A stretch of DNA of 64,000 bases from CAZZHG01 sp964653655. Lineage in GTDB: Bacteria > Bdellovibrionota > FAC87 > UBA2466. The notes beneath the pieces were generated by a model. That model had not been told where the DNA came from. It did no database searches and was given only the letters and a program-made list of their open reading frames with translations. Below, piece after piece: positions 1 to 8,905 of this stretch. Numbering within the stretch: position 1 is the stretch's first letter; the number at the start of each line of letters is the position of its first letter. The DNA is taken from NCBI GenBank assembly GCA_964653655.1, contig CAZZHG010000001.1:1-64000 (forward strand). Reading direction: 5' to 3'. The position numbers and the translations under genes are program-made.

Positions 1-1258
1 TGGTCGCATGCCCGCCGATCCACACCGAGGCCTTCAGAAAATACGCGGTGAGCTCCACGGGCACCCCGTCGACTAAAACCCAGCCCGTTGGCTTCAAGGA
101 TCCTTCCGGTCCCCACATCTTGCGGCAAGGAGCGGAGGGCCCGAAGGTACCCCAATCCTCGACTGGGCACTCGGTCATGATCTTCATCTGGCCTTCCGGG
201 GTGGTTACGGGAAGGCTCTTCACGAGTAAAAGCAAGTTGGCTTCGTTACGGAGCCAGACTTCTCCCTTCGTGGGAATCGCATACCGCCCCGTCAACCCCT
301 GCCAATAGGGCTCGGCCGACATCCATTCGGTGCAGTGGAAGTGCTCGGGATCCGTGCAAGTCCGGGAAAGGGAATACACATGGTAGGTATCGAATTCCTT
401 CGCCCGCTCCGCTCCCGATACCATGCCGGTGAGTTCGCTCATCAATATCGTCGACAAGGGGACATCGGTCTTGGTTTCGGCGACGCTTTTGGCGGGGCCG
501 GAGGTAGCCGGACGTTCCGGGCTCAAGTCGAGCCCCATGCCTTCGAGCTGAGCCCGAAGTTCCCAAGCCTTCAGAGACTCAACGCGTGTGGAATGAAGCA
601 GCTGGTTGATGCGGCGGTTTCTATCCTCGTTGTTGCTGATGTCCCACAGCCATTCGTGAATGTAGAGGTAGGACAGCTGAAGGGGATCGTTCACCTCCAG
701 CGAGTCGAGAACCTTCGGCACGAATTTGTAGACGAGGTAACCGGCCGGGCGTCCCGTGTAGTAGTTGTCCTGGAAGACGACGGCGGGAATGAAATCGATG
801 TCGCCGCCTTCGGTTTGGCAGGCCTTCGGCAGCTTCGTCATCAACGTCTTGAGGTTCGTCTTGATCTGACTGGGATTTCCCTTGAGGTCGAGATCGCGCA
901 TCGAAAGCGTCTTCAAGTTAACGACGCCGTAAGGGGAGGGCTCCCACACGCGGCGGCGGCTGTAGTCGGAAGTGTTCTGAATGTTCAAGACGTAATCGTC
1001 GAAGCCCTCCATTTGATTGGGAGGCAGAACCGTCGAGAGAATCGCCCGGATGCGGGCGGCGGACTCGGCCCAGTTCTTCACTTCCCTCGACGGGCCCATG
1101 CCCAAGGTGACGAGATAATCGAGCGAATAATATCCGGCTTCGATGCCTTCCGTTTCGCCGGGACGGCAAGGAACGGCGAAGCCGTTACCGGCCCGTCCGC
1201 CGTCGCCGGCAAGCGCAAGTTGAGACAACAGCAGCAGAGAGAGAAGGCTGCGAATCAT
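1..1258 (-). CDS. Exported protein of unknown function, 3' end beyond the window
   Basis: A minus-strand frame stays open from an ATG at 1258 to the left edge, giving at least 419 residues with no stop, so the gene is cut by the window. The first 17 residues (MIRSLLSLLLLSQLALA) form a clear signal peptide followed by an Ala cleavage context, so the product is predicted to be periplasmic or secreted. A segment near residues 190-215 reads YLYIHEWLWDISNN, then a basic stretch RNRRINQLLHS; I have the impression this HEWLWD pattern recurs in secreted Bdellovibrio proteins, but no enzymatic family is recognised and the HE pair alone does not establish a metalloprotease. The start codon overlaps the stop of the upstream TIGR02147 gene (ATGA), which indicates translational coupling. 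The left-over overlapping plus-strand frame is a shadow. Confidence 0.8.
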   Translation of the reverse strand, partial: MIRSLLSLLLLSQLALAGDGGRAGNGFAVPCRPGETEGIEAGYYSLDYLVTLGMGPSREVKNWAESAARIRAILSTVLPPNQMEGFDDYVLNIQNTSDYSRRRVWEPSPYGVVNLKTLSMRDLDLKGNPSQIKTNLKTLMTKLPKACQTEGGDIDFIPAVVFQDNYYTGRPAGYLVYKFVPKVLDSLEVNDPLQLSYLYIHEWLWDISNNEDRNRRINQLLHSTRVESLKAWELRAQLEGMGLDLSPERPATSGPAKSVAETKTDVPLSTILMSELTGMVSGAERAKEFDTYHVYSLSRTCTDPEHFHCTEWMSAEPYWQGLTGRYAIPTKGEVWLRNEANLLLLVKSLPVTTPEGQMKIMTECPVEDWGTFGPSAPCRKMWGPEGSLKPTGWVLVDGVPVELTAYFLKASVWIGGHAT

Positions 1259-2058
1259 TTTGGATCCCCTCCATCCAAGCGGAAAAACTGAATCGACATC
1301 TGGTAAACGCCCGTCTTCGGGCCGTCCTCGAGAAACGCCATCATTTCGTCCTGAAACCGGCGGATGCGCTTTTTCACTTCAATCATCTTGGCGGGACTCG
1401 CCGGGACGACGATGCTGCCGAACTCGCGCTGGGCCTGTTCCTCCCAGACTTTGCGGCGGCCGAGCTGAAGCACTCCATCGTGAAACTTTCTCAGCGCGGC
1501 GGCGAACGCAGACTGATCGTCGGGAGTGGAGTAGGAGGTGTGAGCCTTTCTCCAGGTGTCTCCGGATGTTTCGAGCAGCCCCAGCGTCTTCAGCCGGCGA
1601 ATGGCGGCTTCCGTCTCGACGATCGTCTGTCCGAGCTTCTTGGCGATCCAGGCCGCCTTCGGTACGAAACCTTCCACTGCGGTCAGCTCGAGGATGGCGT
1701 AATGGAGCCAGCTCGACATCGCTTCGAAATAGGCCGCTTCGAGACCGAAATGCTGGGCGGGGGGCAGGTCGCTGTCTTTGAGCTCGGAGAGAATCTTTTT
1801 GCGCGACGGCTCGTCCTTCGCTTTTTCAAAACGCAGAAGCGTGATGAACCGGCGGGTCTTGTCCGGTTCCCAGCCGAGGCGATCGGCGATGTCGAAGGCG
1901 CGCGTCTCCGTCAGACCGCGGGACGCGTTCAAAACCTGGCAGAAAAAGGCGGCCGAAAGACCGAGATCCCGGGCCATCGCGCGGGCGGAATAGGACGAAT
2001 TTCGGTTGATTCGTTCCAATAGCTCCGCGCGGAGCATGTTTTGATAAGCGGCTTCCAT
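1255..2058 (-). CDS. TIGR02147 family protein (HTH-like N terminus)
   Basis: 267 residues from ATG 2058; an upstream TTG at 2106 would add 16 residues, but family members usually start close to the MEAAYQNMLRAEL segment. Residues about 15-60 resemble an XRE-type helix-turn-helix (YSARAMARDLGLSAAFFCQVL, broken here as YSARAMARDLG then LSAAFFCQVL), and the rest is helical with the features of the TIGR02147 family (FYxEAMSSWLHYAILELT-like region around residues 120-140). The family is abundant in Bdellovibrio relatives and Fibrobacter and its molecular role is not established; DNA binding is inference from the N terminus. The stop overlaps the ATG of the following exported-protein gene by 4 bases, so the two are probably co-expressed. 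Start choice is moderately uncertain because neither candidate has a strong ribosome binding site. Confidence 0.85.
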   Translation of the reverse strand: MEAAYQNMLRAELLERINRNSSYSARAMARDLGLSAAFFCQVLNASRGLTETRAFDIADRLGWEPDKTRRFITLLRFEKAKDEPSRKKILSELKDSDLPPAQHFGLEAAYFEAMSSWLHYAILELTAVEGFVPKAAWIAKKLGQTIVETEAAIRRLKTLGLLETSGDTWRKAHTSYSTPDDQSAFAAALRKFHDGVLQLGRRKVWEEQAQREFGSIVVPASPAKMIEVKKRIRRFQDEMMAFLEDGPKTGVYQMSIQFFRLDGGDPK

Positions 2059-2416
2059 GACGTGGTGCGGCAAGGTAACAAAAGGAAAAGCGAACAGCAA
2101 ACGCAATCGTCCGCGCCAAACCCTAGATAAGAAAAAGTTTTATTATTAATTACTTAGCGTGGTTTAGATTTTTCTGCTTCGGTGGGGGGCTTGGGAATTT
2201 GCGCTAACGCAGCGATTGCCGGGTGCAAACGGCATTTTCGAAGACCCCCTCGATCGGCATTGATCCGACTCCCGCGATTTAGATATCTACCGCGCCACGA
2301 AAGTCGGAAGCGGGCCGCCTACCCTACCACCCCAACCCCAAGGGGGGCGGCCCTTTCTGATTCTCCCCTCGCGCCCCGTCTTGTAGTTTTCCCCCGCATC
2401 CCTAGGATTCAGTTTC
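2059..2416. other. Intergenic region between divergent genes
   Basis: About 360 bases separating the TIGR02147 gene (minus) from a membrane protein gene (plus). The part near 2125-2175 is strikingly AT-rich (runs of A and T around 2131-2152) compared with its surroundings and is the likely location of promoters for one or both genes. I could not identify a convincing -35/-10 pair. No small gene or RNA is evident. Confidence 0.4.
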
Positions 2417-3277
2417 ATGCGTTTGGTATTCGCAAGCCGTCTGCTCGCCGTCGCGTTGGTGTTCGCCGCGGTGTGGACGTTGCCCCGGAACCTTCTTCTC
2501 TACGGGACCATCGCCGCCGCCTTCAGCCATTACCTGTGCGCTCTGATTTTTTCTCCCGCGCGCGTGAGGTGGTTCGCCGTTTCACCGGCGGGCTGGATGA
2601 CGGGAGCGTTCATCGTGGCCGCTTCCTTTGCCATCACCCGCTTCTCGTTTCCGAATTGGGCGATTTACGGAATCTTCCACTATCTGACGAGCGACGTGCG
2701 TGCCGGGAGCCGGAATACCGAAAACGGTTTCTGGCTCGGCTTTCGAGGAAGGCTGCTCGTGAACGGGCTCGCCGCGGTGGTGATGTTCCGCAATGATCTG
2801 GGAATCGGTTCAGCCGTCGTGCCGACGCTTCTTTGGGGCGGGTGCTTCACGGCGTTCTGCTTCGCCCTGGCGAAGACCGCCGATCGAAACCGGGACTGGC
2901 CCAGCATCGCGGGGTTCGAGGCCGTCGTCGCTCTGCTGACGATATTCTCCCTCTTTCGGACGATCACCTTCGCCCAGGCCTCGCTCGCGCACTTTCTCTT
3001 CTGGACGATTCTCACCGCGGGCCACGCCGCGAAGAAAGGCGTCGAGCCCGTCGCCAACTTTCTGGGACCGGCTCTCGCCATCGGTTTCGCCGTCTACCTG
3101 CTTACTCCCGTCGGGCTTTTCCCCGGAGGTTGGAATAAATCGACGTGGATGACTGCCTGGGCGTACGCCAGCAACTTCCACATCACGGCATCCTTCTTTT
3201 TCACGGCGGCGGTTCAGGCGAGGATCGGCTCCTATTTCGGCGCGAGATTCACGGTTCCTGGACCACGTTGGGGATGA
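2417..3277 (+). CDS. Polytopic inner-membrane protein of unknown function
   Basis: 286 residues with about 7-8 hydrophobic segments, the first being RLLAVALVFAAVW right at the N terminus. Charged linkers are short, and a loop around residues 92-108 carries DVRAGSRNTENGFW. There are no transporter or enzyme motifs that I recognise; the aromatic and His residues in FPNWAIYGIFHYLT and ASNFHITASFFF are notable but not diagnostic. It stands alone on the plus strand; its last 29 bases overlap, tail to tail, the 3' end of the large minus-strand gene. ATG 2417 is preceded only by a weak purine patch (AGGATT), so the start is likely but not certain. Confidence 0.75.
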   Translation: MRLVFASRLLAVALVFAAVWTLPRNLLLYGTIAAAFSHYLCALIFSPARVRWFAVSPAGWMTGAFIVAASFAITRFSFPNWAIYGIFHYLTSDVRAGSRNTENGFWLGFRGRLLVNGLAAVVMFRNDLGIGSAVVPTLLWGGCFTAFCFALAKTADRNRDWPSIAGFEAVVALLTIFSLFRTITFAQASLAHFLFWTILTAGHAAKKGVEPVANFLGPALAIGFAVYLLTPVGLFPGGWNKSTWMTAWAYASNFHITASFFFTAAVQARIGSYFGARFTVPGPRWG

Positions 3278-6200
3278 GCGGATACTCGGCTTCCCACAAC
3301 TTCATGGTTTGGCGGAGAACCGCGGTACGCCGTTCGAGCTCGGCGACGGTGAGCAGCTCCTTCCTGGCGGCGGCGCTCGCTACCACGTAATCGCGGACGA
3401 AGGCCGCCCGCGCGTCTTCCGGGAAATTGTGAGTGGCGAAGGCCAAGTCTTTCGGGACGAGTCCTCCCTCGAGGTTGTGGTAGTTGCCGGTGAACGTTAC
3501 CCGTCCCTTGTCGTCGAAGTAGACGTTGTTGATTCCGTCGGAGCCGGAGATCTTGGCGTCCCCGTGGACGAGCCCTTGCAGGAAGGCGTTCTGGGGCTCG
3601 GCGGCCGCGTCGGACACTTCTTTCCACAGCTTTTCGATATTCGCGCGCTGGGCGGCTTTCGACGGTCCGGCGGTCCGGTTGCGCATTCTAAGAAGCTCGT
3701 TTTCCAGGAACCTGGTTCGCATGCGCGGCCTGACTTCTTCGATGAGGTTCATCGATCCGTGTAGCTGGACGAAGCCGTCGATGAGGCCCCGCCTCTGGGC
3801 GGGAATGAGGGGCTCGCCCCTTTCTCCCAGCGCCATGGGTCCGCCCTTCGCGAATCGCACCAGCACGCCGATCATCTGGCGCGTGTCGAAGTCCCTGTGC
3901 TCCTTGCCCTGCTGCACGTTGAAGGCCGCGACGACGTGTCCGACCCGGATGCCGCGCCTCTCGAGCTCTTTCGTATCGAAGACGTACTTCAATCCCTTGG
4001 AGTACTCGCCTTCCGGAAAGAGAACCAGGAAGCCTTTCGACGTTCCGTTCAGCGTGCCGATTTCGAAAATGGTTCCCGCTTTGGTGTCCGACTTTCGGAA
4101 CGAGCGAAGCACTTTCACCGGCTCGTCCGCTCCGACGAGGCCGTACTCGCGGGCGAGGCTTATCGCCGTGTTGTTCGCGTCTTCCACGGCCTGGCGGCGC
4201 CAGGGTTCCGGTGCCTTGTCGAGACCCGACTCCCGGAGAGACTGAGGGCTCGAGACCCGCAGATCGATCTCGTGGCCTTCGGCGGTGGGGAGATGGCGCC
4301 TCATCCGGTTGATGTCGCTGACGTCCGTGCGGATCGACTGGAGGAAGAGGGGGCTCAGCTGCGAGTCGACCTCCTTTTGGTTGTACTGAAGGCGGACGGA
4401 ATCCTCGCGCAGCAGCCCGTTGGAATCGAATGCGAGCGTGAGAGTCGCCTTGTCCACCCCGTTTCTCAAGACTCCGTTCAGGTAGGTCAGCGCGAGCTTC
4501 CCTTCGGAGCTGGAAAACAGGCGGCTCAGAAACGCGTTGTGTCCTTCCTTGTCGGTTTTATCGAGACGAACACCGTCGGCGTAAAGACGGATGACTTCGC
4601 GGTTACCGGCCAGGAACTCGTGCTCGAATCGCAGCTTCACGGTGCCTTGTCCGACGGTTTCACGGAAGAGCCGGGTGAGATAACTTTCCACGATGAGTTT
4701 CTGAACATCGACGTGGGGTGCCTGTTTGTCGGAAAAAGAGGTTGCTTCGTATCCGTTCTGAAAGTCCGGATAGTCGATGTGGTTGGGGATCTCGTACTCG
4801 CGCAAGGCGACGTCGGGTTTCGTATCGCCCGGCTTCCATCGATCCGTTTCCTGCCGGGCGGTAACCGTTTTCGCGACGAGACGGCTGAGATCGTGGGTAG
4901 GGTCCGTCTCGTGGACGCCCATCGCTTTCAGCGCGAGGTAGCGGGCCATCGCCGCCGCTCTCGGCGCGTTCGATTCGATGCCGTACGGGCTTCCGTTGCC
5001 GGCCTTGGAAGCGTAGGTGCGAAGCTCCTCCTTCGTCACGATCATGGTAGGCGCCGGTTTTCCGTCGGCATCGGGCAGGCGCAGGTGCGGGGGAATCTGG
5101 GAAGCTTTCACGCCGGTGACTATCGACTGCCCCGGCGGAATCTCCACGCGGACAATCTTCACCTCTCCGTTCGCGGCCATTTTCGGATACTCCACGTAGG
5201 CGACTTCGAGCCCGATCGGAACCTGGTTGTCGACCCCGGGAATGTTTCCGTAGACGGTGCGGTACTTCGGCGTGCCTCCTCCGAAGCCTTGCGCCTGTCC
5301 CTCGCGGGAAAATCCGGTCAGCGTGTAGCCGAGACCCGAGACTTGATAATCGGAGGTGATCTCGGCTTTACCGTCGCCCAGATCGCGGATGCCGCCTCCC
5401 GCTTTTTTCAGAAGCCTTCCCGCGTGCTCGAAGAGCTTTTGATCCTGAGCCGCTTCCGCTTCCTCTCCCGGTTTGAACTTGCGCCGCTGAATCGTGAGGA
5501 TCGTTTTCGCGCCCTTCAGGCGGGCCACGTCGGCGGCGGTGAGATCCAGGACGGGCAGCCCGTTCTGATCTCTGAGAGGTTTGCCGGCCGCGTCCGTCTT
5601 GTACTTGAACTGAATCTCCACGCCTTGCGCGTCGATTATCCGGACCGACTGATAGTCCTCGAACTGCACGATGGAAGCGCGTGACTCGCTCGCCTTCTCC
5701 TGGCCCTGATAGGTTTGCGGCTTTCTGTCGGCGTTCAGCGCCGTGTAGCTCCCCTCCGGCAGGTGCTTTACGAAACTTTGCACGTTGGGATCCTGCGCGG
5801 CCCAGCCTCCGCGCTGAAAGAGAACCACCGGGCCGGTACCGCGGGCAAGCGCGTGGTTGGCCGACATGACGGCGGTGTCACCGGATCCGAGAAAGACTCC
5901 CGCCTGCCCGAACTGCTTCAGCTCCTTTTGGTTGGATTTGACGAACATGTCGCCGGAGATGACGCGCCAGTGACCGTGGGTGAGAAGGCCCAGATCGCCG
6001 TGAAGCATTTCTCCCGAGTCTCCGTTGCGGGAGACGGCCAGATCGCCCGAACTCAGCTCCATCAAAGTCCGCGAGACGTCTTCGGAGGCTTTTTCCTTGA
6101 AGGCCTGGCGGGAAATGCCGATGCCGCCCGCGTCCGTCATGGTCTCGTGATAGACCCACGTCTCGAAAAACTTTTCCTTCGATCCAGGAACCGGGATTCG

Positions 6201-6968
6201 CACGCGGGAGCGGAATAGGGTGTCTCTGTGCCAGGCCTGTTTCGAAAGCGCGTCCGCTCCGCCGAGAGGCTCCGCGTTTTCTCCCCGCAGCTGAGTGTAG
6301 AGCACTCTCGATTCCGTCAGCAGATGGACCGGCGCGCCCGCGAGGTGAGCGTTGATGGCGGTGGCTACCCCGCTCTGATTGAAATTCTCGGTTCCGTCGG
6401 TTCCGCGTCCGAGAATCGCGCGGACGTTCGCTCTCATGTAGCGGCCGAGATAGCCGTTGTCGGCGTTGGGGACTTCGTATCCGTCCGCCTCGAAAGTTTC
6501 GCGTGCGCCCGTTTGAAATCCCATGAGAGCGTGAGGCGAAAGGTGCACGAACACCGGGGCGAGGCGCGCGGTGGAGCCTTGAGTGACCACGAGGGCGCGG
6601 CCGTCTCCTTCCCGGGCGACGGCGGCGGCGACTCCGTTGGGGCCCGCCCCGATTTGAAGATCGCGAACTTCGATGAACTCCTGTCCGGGAGCCGCCGTTC
6701 GGTGGGCGTCGTAGATCGCGTTCTGGGTATTGGTGGCGTTATTTTCGAGGGCGAAAAACGCGAGGCTGTTCAGACGGTGCTCGGCGGCGACTACCGCGCT
6801 TACTTTTTCGCCCCGGAGGAGCATGTTCTGGGCGGCGATCACCCGGTTCGGAAAGTGGACCAGCCCGGGGGTGGCGAGCAGAACGCGCAGATCTCCACAA
6901 TCCATCCCGCGGGCAGCCGCCTGCGAGAGTAGGCAGACCAAGGTAAGCCATTGAATACACGACCGCAT
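3249..6968 (-). CDS. Very large exported protein with two Rossmann-type dinucleotide-binding motifs
   Basis: 1239 residues with a signal peptide (MRSCIQWLTLVCLLSQAAARG). Residues 101-120 read VRDLQIGAGPNGVAAAVARE, a textbook GxGxxG of an FAD-binding Rossmann fold (G107, G109, G112). A second nucleotide-binding signature, VFLGSGDTAVMSANHAL, lies at about 358-374 and resembles the NAD(P)H site of thioredoxin-reductase-like flavoproteins. The middle (about 400-1050) is unassigned. Near residue 1135 there is LVHGDAK followed by NNVYFDDKG, reminiscent of the HGD...N loop of aminoglycoside-phosphotransferase-like kinases, but with an insertion, so that resemblance is weak. Known: two-dinucleotide-domain flavoproteins are usually cytoplasmic or imported via Tat; here the leader is Sec-like. 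Inference: an exported flavoprotein-like or degenerate flavoprotein fold. Transcribed alone; overlaps the neighbour at 3249-3277 tail to tail. Confidence 0.85.
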   Translation of the reverse strand: MRSCIQWLTLVCLLSQAAARGMDCGDLRVLLATPGLVHFPNRVIAAQNMLLRGEKVSAVVAAEHRLNSLAFFALENNATNTQNAIYDAHRTAAPGQEFIEVRDLQIGAGPNGVAAAVAREGDGRALVVTQGSTARLAPVFVHLSPHALMGFQTGARETFEADGYEVPNADNGYLGRYMRANVRAILGRGTDGTENFNQSGVATAINAHLAGAPVHLLTESRVLYTQLRGENAEPLGGADALSKQAWHRDTLFRSRVRIPVPGSKEKFFETWVYHETMTDAGGIGISRQAFKEKASEDVSRTLMELSSGDLAVSRNGDSGEMLHGDLGLLTHGHWRVISGDMFVKSNQKELKQFGQAGVFLGSGDTAVMSANHALARGTGPVVLFQRGGWAAQDPNVQSFVKHLPEGSYTALNADRKPQTYQGQEKASESRASIVQFEDYQSVRIIDAQGVEIQFKYKTDAAGKPLRDQNGLPVLDLTAADVARLKGAKTILTIQRRKFKPGEEAEAAQDQKLFEHAGRLLKKAGGGIRDLGDGKAEITSDYQVSGLGYTLTGFSREGQAQGFGGGTPKYRTVYGNIPGVDNQVPIGLEVAYVEYPKMAANGEVKIVRVEIPPGQSIVTGVKASQIPPHLRLPDADGKPAPTMIVTKEELRTYASKAGNGSPYGIESNAPRAAAMARYLALKAMGVHETDPTHDLSRLVAKTVTARQETDRWKPGDTKPDVALREYEIPNHIDYPDFQNGYEATSFSDKQAPHVDVQKLIVESYLTRLFRETVGQGTVKLRFEHEFLAGNREVIRLYADGVRLDKTDKEGHNAFLSRLFSSSEGKLALTYLNGVLRNGVDKATLTLAFDSNGLLREDSVRLQYNQKEVDSQLSPLFLQSIRTDVSDINRMRRHLPTAEGHEIDLRVSSPQSLRESGLDKAPEPWRRQAVEDANNTAISLAREYGLVGADEPVKVLRSFRKSDTKAGTIFEIGTLNGTSKGFLVLFPEGEYSKGLKYVFDTKELERRGIRVGHVVAAFNVQQGKEHRDFDTRQMIGVLVRFAKGGPMALGERGEPLIPAQRRGLIDGFVQLHGSMNLIEEVRPRMRTRFLENELLRMRNRTAGPSKAAQRANIEKLWKEVSDAAAEPQNAFLQGLVHGDAKISGSDGINNVYFDDKGRVTFTGNYHNLEGGLVPKDLAFATHNFPEDARAAFVRDYVVASAAARKELLTVAELERRTAVLRQTMKLWEAEYPLIPNVVQEP

Positions 6969-7026
6969 CGCACTGATCTCTTCGGTAAGATCAGCGAGAA
7001 AATTGACGCGGCGGGCTCAAGCTAAT

Positions 7027-7374
7027 TTATTCGCAAACGATCTGATGCAAGTATCCGGAATCAGGCCAAAAATCGCCAGAGAGCGAAACGGTCACGTGAC
7101 GCCGGCGGCCGTTCTGGTACGTCTCGAGGATGTAGTCGCCTTTCGTGCACTTGAACTGCTTTCCGTAGGAACGAGCGCATTTGTACTGCTCGGTCTTGTG
7201 GGTAGCGTGGGTTTTGGGGTCGTAAGCGAAGGACTTGTGATAGCCGCGGAAGGTGGCGCCGGGTCCGGCGTAAATACGCAGGTAACGGCTGCCGTCGACG
7301 CATTCGTAAACGGGTGTGGCGGCCGCGGAAGCCAACGTGGAAGCGGTCAAAAGAGCGAGAACGAGAGCTTTCAT
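7027..7374 (-). CDS. Small secreted beta-rich protein
   Basis: 115 residues from ATG 7374, preceded by a good Shine-Dalgarno (CTGGGGGATTTG). A longer frame starting at 7446 would put 24 polar residues before the signal peptide and is rejected. The signal peptide MKALVLALLTASTLASAAAT is followed by a mature part with five cysteines (YECV, YKCARS, FKCTKG, final IVCE) and many aromatic and basic residues. No family recognised. Its closing segment (SGDFWPDSGYLHQIVC) resembles the end of the small secreted protein at 20129-20548 (SGDTWYQKISC), so the two may belong to one family of disulphide-containing envelope proteins. Confidence 0.8.
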   Translation of the reverse strand: MKALVLALLTASTLASAAATPVYECVDGSRYLRIYAGPGATFRGYHKSFAYDPKTHATHKTEQYKCARSYGKQFKCTKGDYILETYQNGRRRHVTVSLSGDFWPDSGYLHQIVCE

Positions 7375-7619
7375 CAAATCCCCCAGGGAATAGTTTTTCC
7401 CGAAGTACCCCCGTTGTCTTGACGCGTCAACCAAGGGCTTGAACAAGAAAATGGGAGGGGCCGGCCCCCCAGCTCCTACCGCTCATCGGCGGTAAGTCAG
7501 CTCAAGGGCCGGCCCTTGGGAGGGACAACTCTTTCGGCGGCGGTGTCGAGACCGCTGCCTCTTGCTTACTTACGCGCGGCGGACCGGGAAATCGGCTCAG
7601 AACCCGGTACACTTTCGGA

Positions 7620-7943
7620 ATGAGAACTTTTCTACTTGGTTTGTTGGTTTTGCCCGGACTCGCTCGAGCCTCTCTCGACTGTACGGCGAAGGTGACTATC
7701 CACCCGGTGAAGGTATCCATCGCCGATCCGGGAGGTCCCTCGAAAATGACGGTGGTTACCGACACCGGGACCGAGTACTCGGGCATCGCGAACTATACGA
7801 AGTCGATTCCCCGGAAAACGACGACGTACTTCCTGCAGCTCAACTGGCAATTCCAGCCGGCGATTTCGTTGGAAGTGGAAGACGACGGGCAGGGCCGGAT
7901 GGCTCTGTGCCTGAAAGCCAACGAGTGCTACGCCTGTCGATAG
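7620..7943 (+). CDS. Small secreted protein, cysteine-containing
   Basis: 107 residues. MRTFLLGLLVLPGLARASLDC is a signal peptide with cleavage expected after ARA; the first mature Cys sits at about residue 21, too far from a canonical lipobox context to call a lipoprotein. The mature part is beta-like (alternating V, T and S) and ends in a cluster of cysteines (ALCLKANECYACR). Family unknown. It lies immediately upstream of the tRNA-Arg gene, on the same strand, with about 50 bases between. Confidence 0.7.
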   Translation: MRTFLLGLLVLPGLARASLDCTAKVTIHPVKVSIADPGGPSKMTVVTDTGTEYSGIANYTKSIPRKTTTYFLQLNWQFQPAISLEVEDDGQGRMALCLKANECYACR

Positions 7944-7993
7944 AATCTTGACCCTCGGGTGAGGCCCGCTATTGTGTTCCGGTCCTTCCTTGA

Positions 7994-8067
7994 GGGCCCA
8001 TAGCTTAGTCGGATAGAGCACCAGATTTCTAATCTGGGGGTCGTTGGTTCGAATCCAACTGGGCCCA
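7994..8067 (+). tRNA. tRNA-Arg (anticodon UCU)
   Basis: A full cloverleaf can be drawn: acceptor stem GGGCCCA/TGGGCCC, D arm in TAGCTTAGTCGGATAGAGC, anticodon stem CCAGA/TCTGG enclosing TTTCTAA (anticodon TCT, reading AGA), five-base variable region, and T arm GTTGG-TTCGAAT-CCAAC. Discriminator base A at 8067; the CCA tail is not encoded. A decayed look-alike is found at 13005-13062. Confidence 0.97.
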
Positions 8068-8303
8068 ATGAATTTCAACTGGCTACAGTACCTCCATTCG
8101 AATCCCAGTTTGAAATGGGAAGCTTACAGAATCCTCGGCGTCATCATTGCGAGACCCTGTAGGGCTCGACGCAACCTTCGCGACGACGGGGAACAACTAG
8201 ATCACCTCGCCTCCTTCTCCTTTCAAAAGAACGATACCGGCCATCCCTGCCGGCAGAATTCAGGCGGAAGTCTTTTCCTGCCGAAAAGTATTCGGGGGTC
8301 TCC
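8068..8303. other. Intergenic region downstream of the tRNA
   Basis: About 235 bases before the sigma factor gene. It contains a short stem-loop TCCCA/TGGGA at about 8104-8120 and a second T-arm-like string (ATTCGAATCCCAG near 8096), but no coding frame with a start and ribosome binding site. The end of the region presumably carries the promoter for the sigma factor/kinase pair; no consensus promoter is evident. Confidence 0.4.
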
Positions 8304-8894
8304 GTGGAACAAGGCAAAGGCAACATTACCGGCCTACTAAGGGCATTTCAGGGTGGGGACAAAGGGGCGCTCGAGCAGCTGCTTCCCCTGGTTTATGATG
8401 AGCTGCGTAAGATCGCCCGGTGGCAGGTACAAGGAAACAGCCGGTCCCCCGTGCAGCCGACCGAATTGGTGCACGAAGTTTTTTTGAAAATCCGTTCGGC
8501 GGAAGGCCTCGAGTTTGCCGACCGCTCTCACTTCTTCGCGGTGGCTTGCCAATCCATGCGCTGGATTCTGGCGGACCTCGCCAAGGGCCAGACCCGTGAC
8601 AAGCGCGGAGGAGCTTGCGTGAAAGTTTCCTTCGAGGAAACGAGGCACGGAAGCGCCGTCGAGGTGGATGCGGGCCAGCTGAACAACCTCTTCCAGGCCT
8701 TCGAGGCTCAGGATCCCAGAGCCGCCCGGGTGGCGCAGCTGAAAATTCTCATGGGGCTCGAGGTCGCGGAAATCGCAACCGTAATGGCAGTTTCCGCGGC
8801 AACGGTCAAACGGGACTGGCAACTGGCGCGATCCTGGATTCTCAGAGAACTCGGCTTCAGTGAGGCGCCAAAGGGCAAAAACGCGGCCAGATAG
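8304..8894 (+). CDS. ECF-type RNA polymerase sigma factor (TIGR02999/Sigma70_ECF type)
   Basis: 196 residues from GTG 8304. The N terminus (GNITGLLRAFQGGDKGALEQL then LLPLVYDELRKIARW) and QPTELVHEVFLKI around residue 50 are the hallmark of the TIGR02999 ECF-like subfamily: region 2 with the LVHEVFL segment, then SHFFAVACQSMRWILADLA. Region 4 (residues about 145-185) has ILMGLEVAEIATVMAVSAATVKRDWQLARSWL-type helix-turn-helix (VSAATVKRDWQLARSWI). Such sigma factors direct RNA polymerase to dedicated promoters, and in many phyla are encoded beside Ser/Thr kinases, as here: the kinase start is 11 bases downstream. Control by phosphorylation from the kinase is inference from that pairing. A GGGGGTC purine tract just upstream supports the GTG start. 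Confidence 0.92.
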   Translation: MEQGKGNITGLLRAFQGGDKGALEQLLPLVYDELRKIARWQVQGNSRSPVQPTELVHEVFLKIRSAEGLEFADRSHFFAVACQSMRWILADLAKGQTRDKRGGACVKVSFEETRHGSAVEVDAGQLNNLFQAFEAQDPRAARVAQLKILMGLEVAEIATVMAVSAATVKRDWQLARSWILRELGFSEAPKGKNAAR

Positions 8895-8905
8895 GAACGG
8901 CGACC

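Noticed and set aside
335..1291. Plus-strand frame at the left edge
   Set aside because: It overlaps an open minus-strand gene with signal peptide and coupling to its upstream gene; the plus frame is a shadow.
3897..5684. Long plus-strand open frame opposite the 1239-residue gene
   Set aside because: It mirrors the codon structure of the minus-strand gene, has no signal, domain or ribosome binding site, and the minus gene has clear motifs.
8180..8235. String GGGGAACAACTAGATCACCTC resembles the 3' end of 16S rRNA (broken here as GGGGAAC...GATCACCTC)
   Set aside because: Only two short blocks match, the spacing differs, and no other 16S sequence is around; most likely chance, given the lack of any rRNA body.
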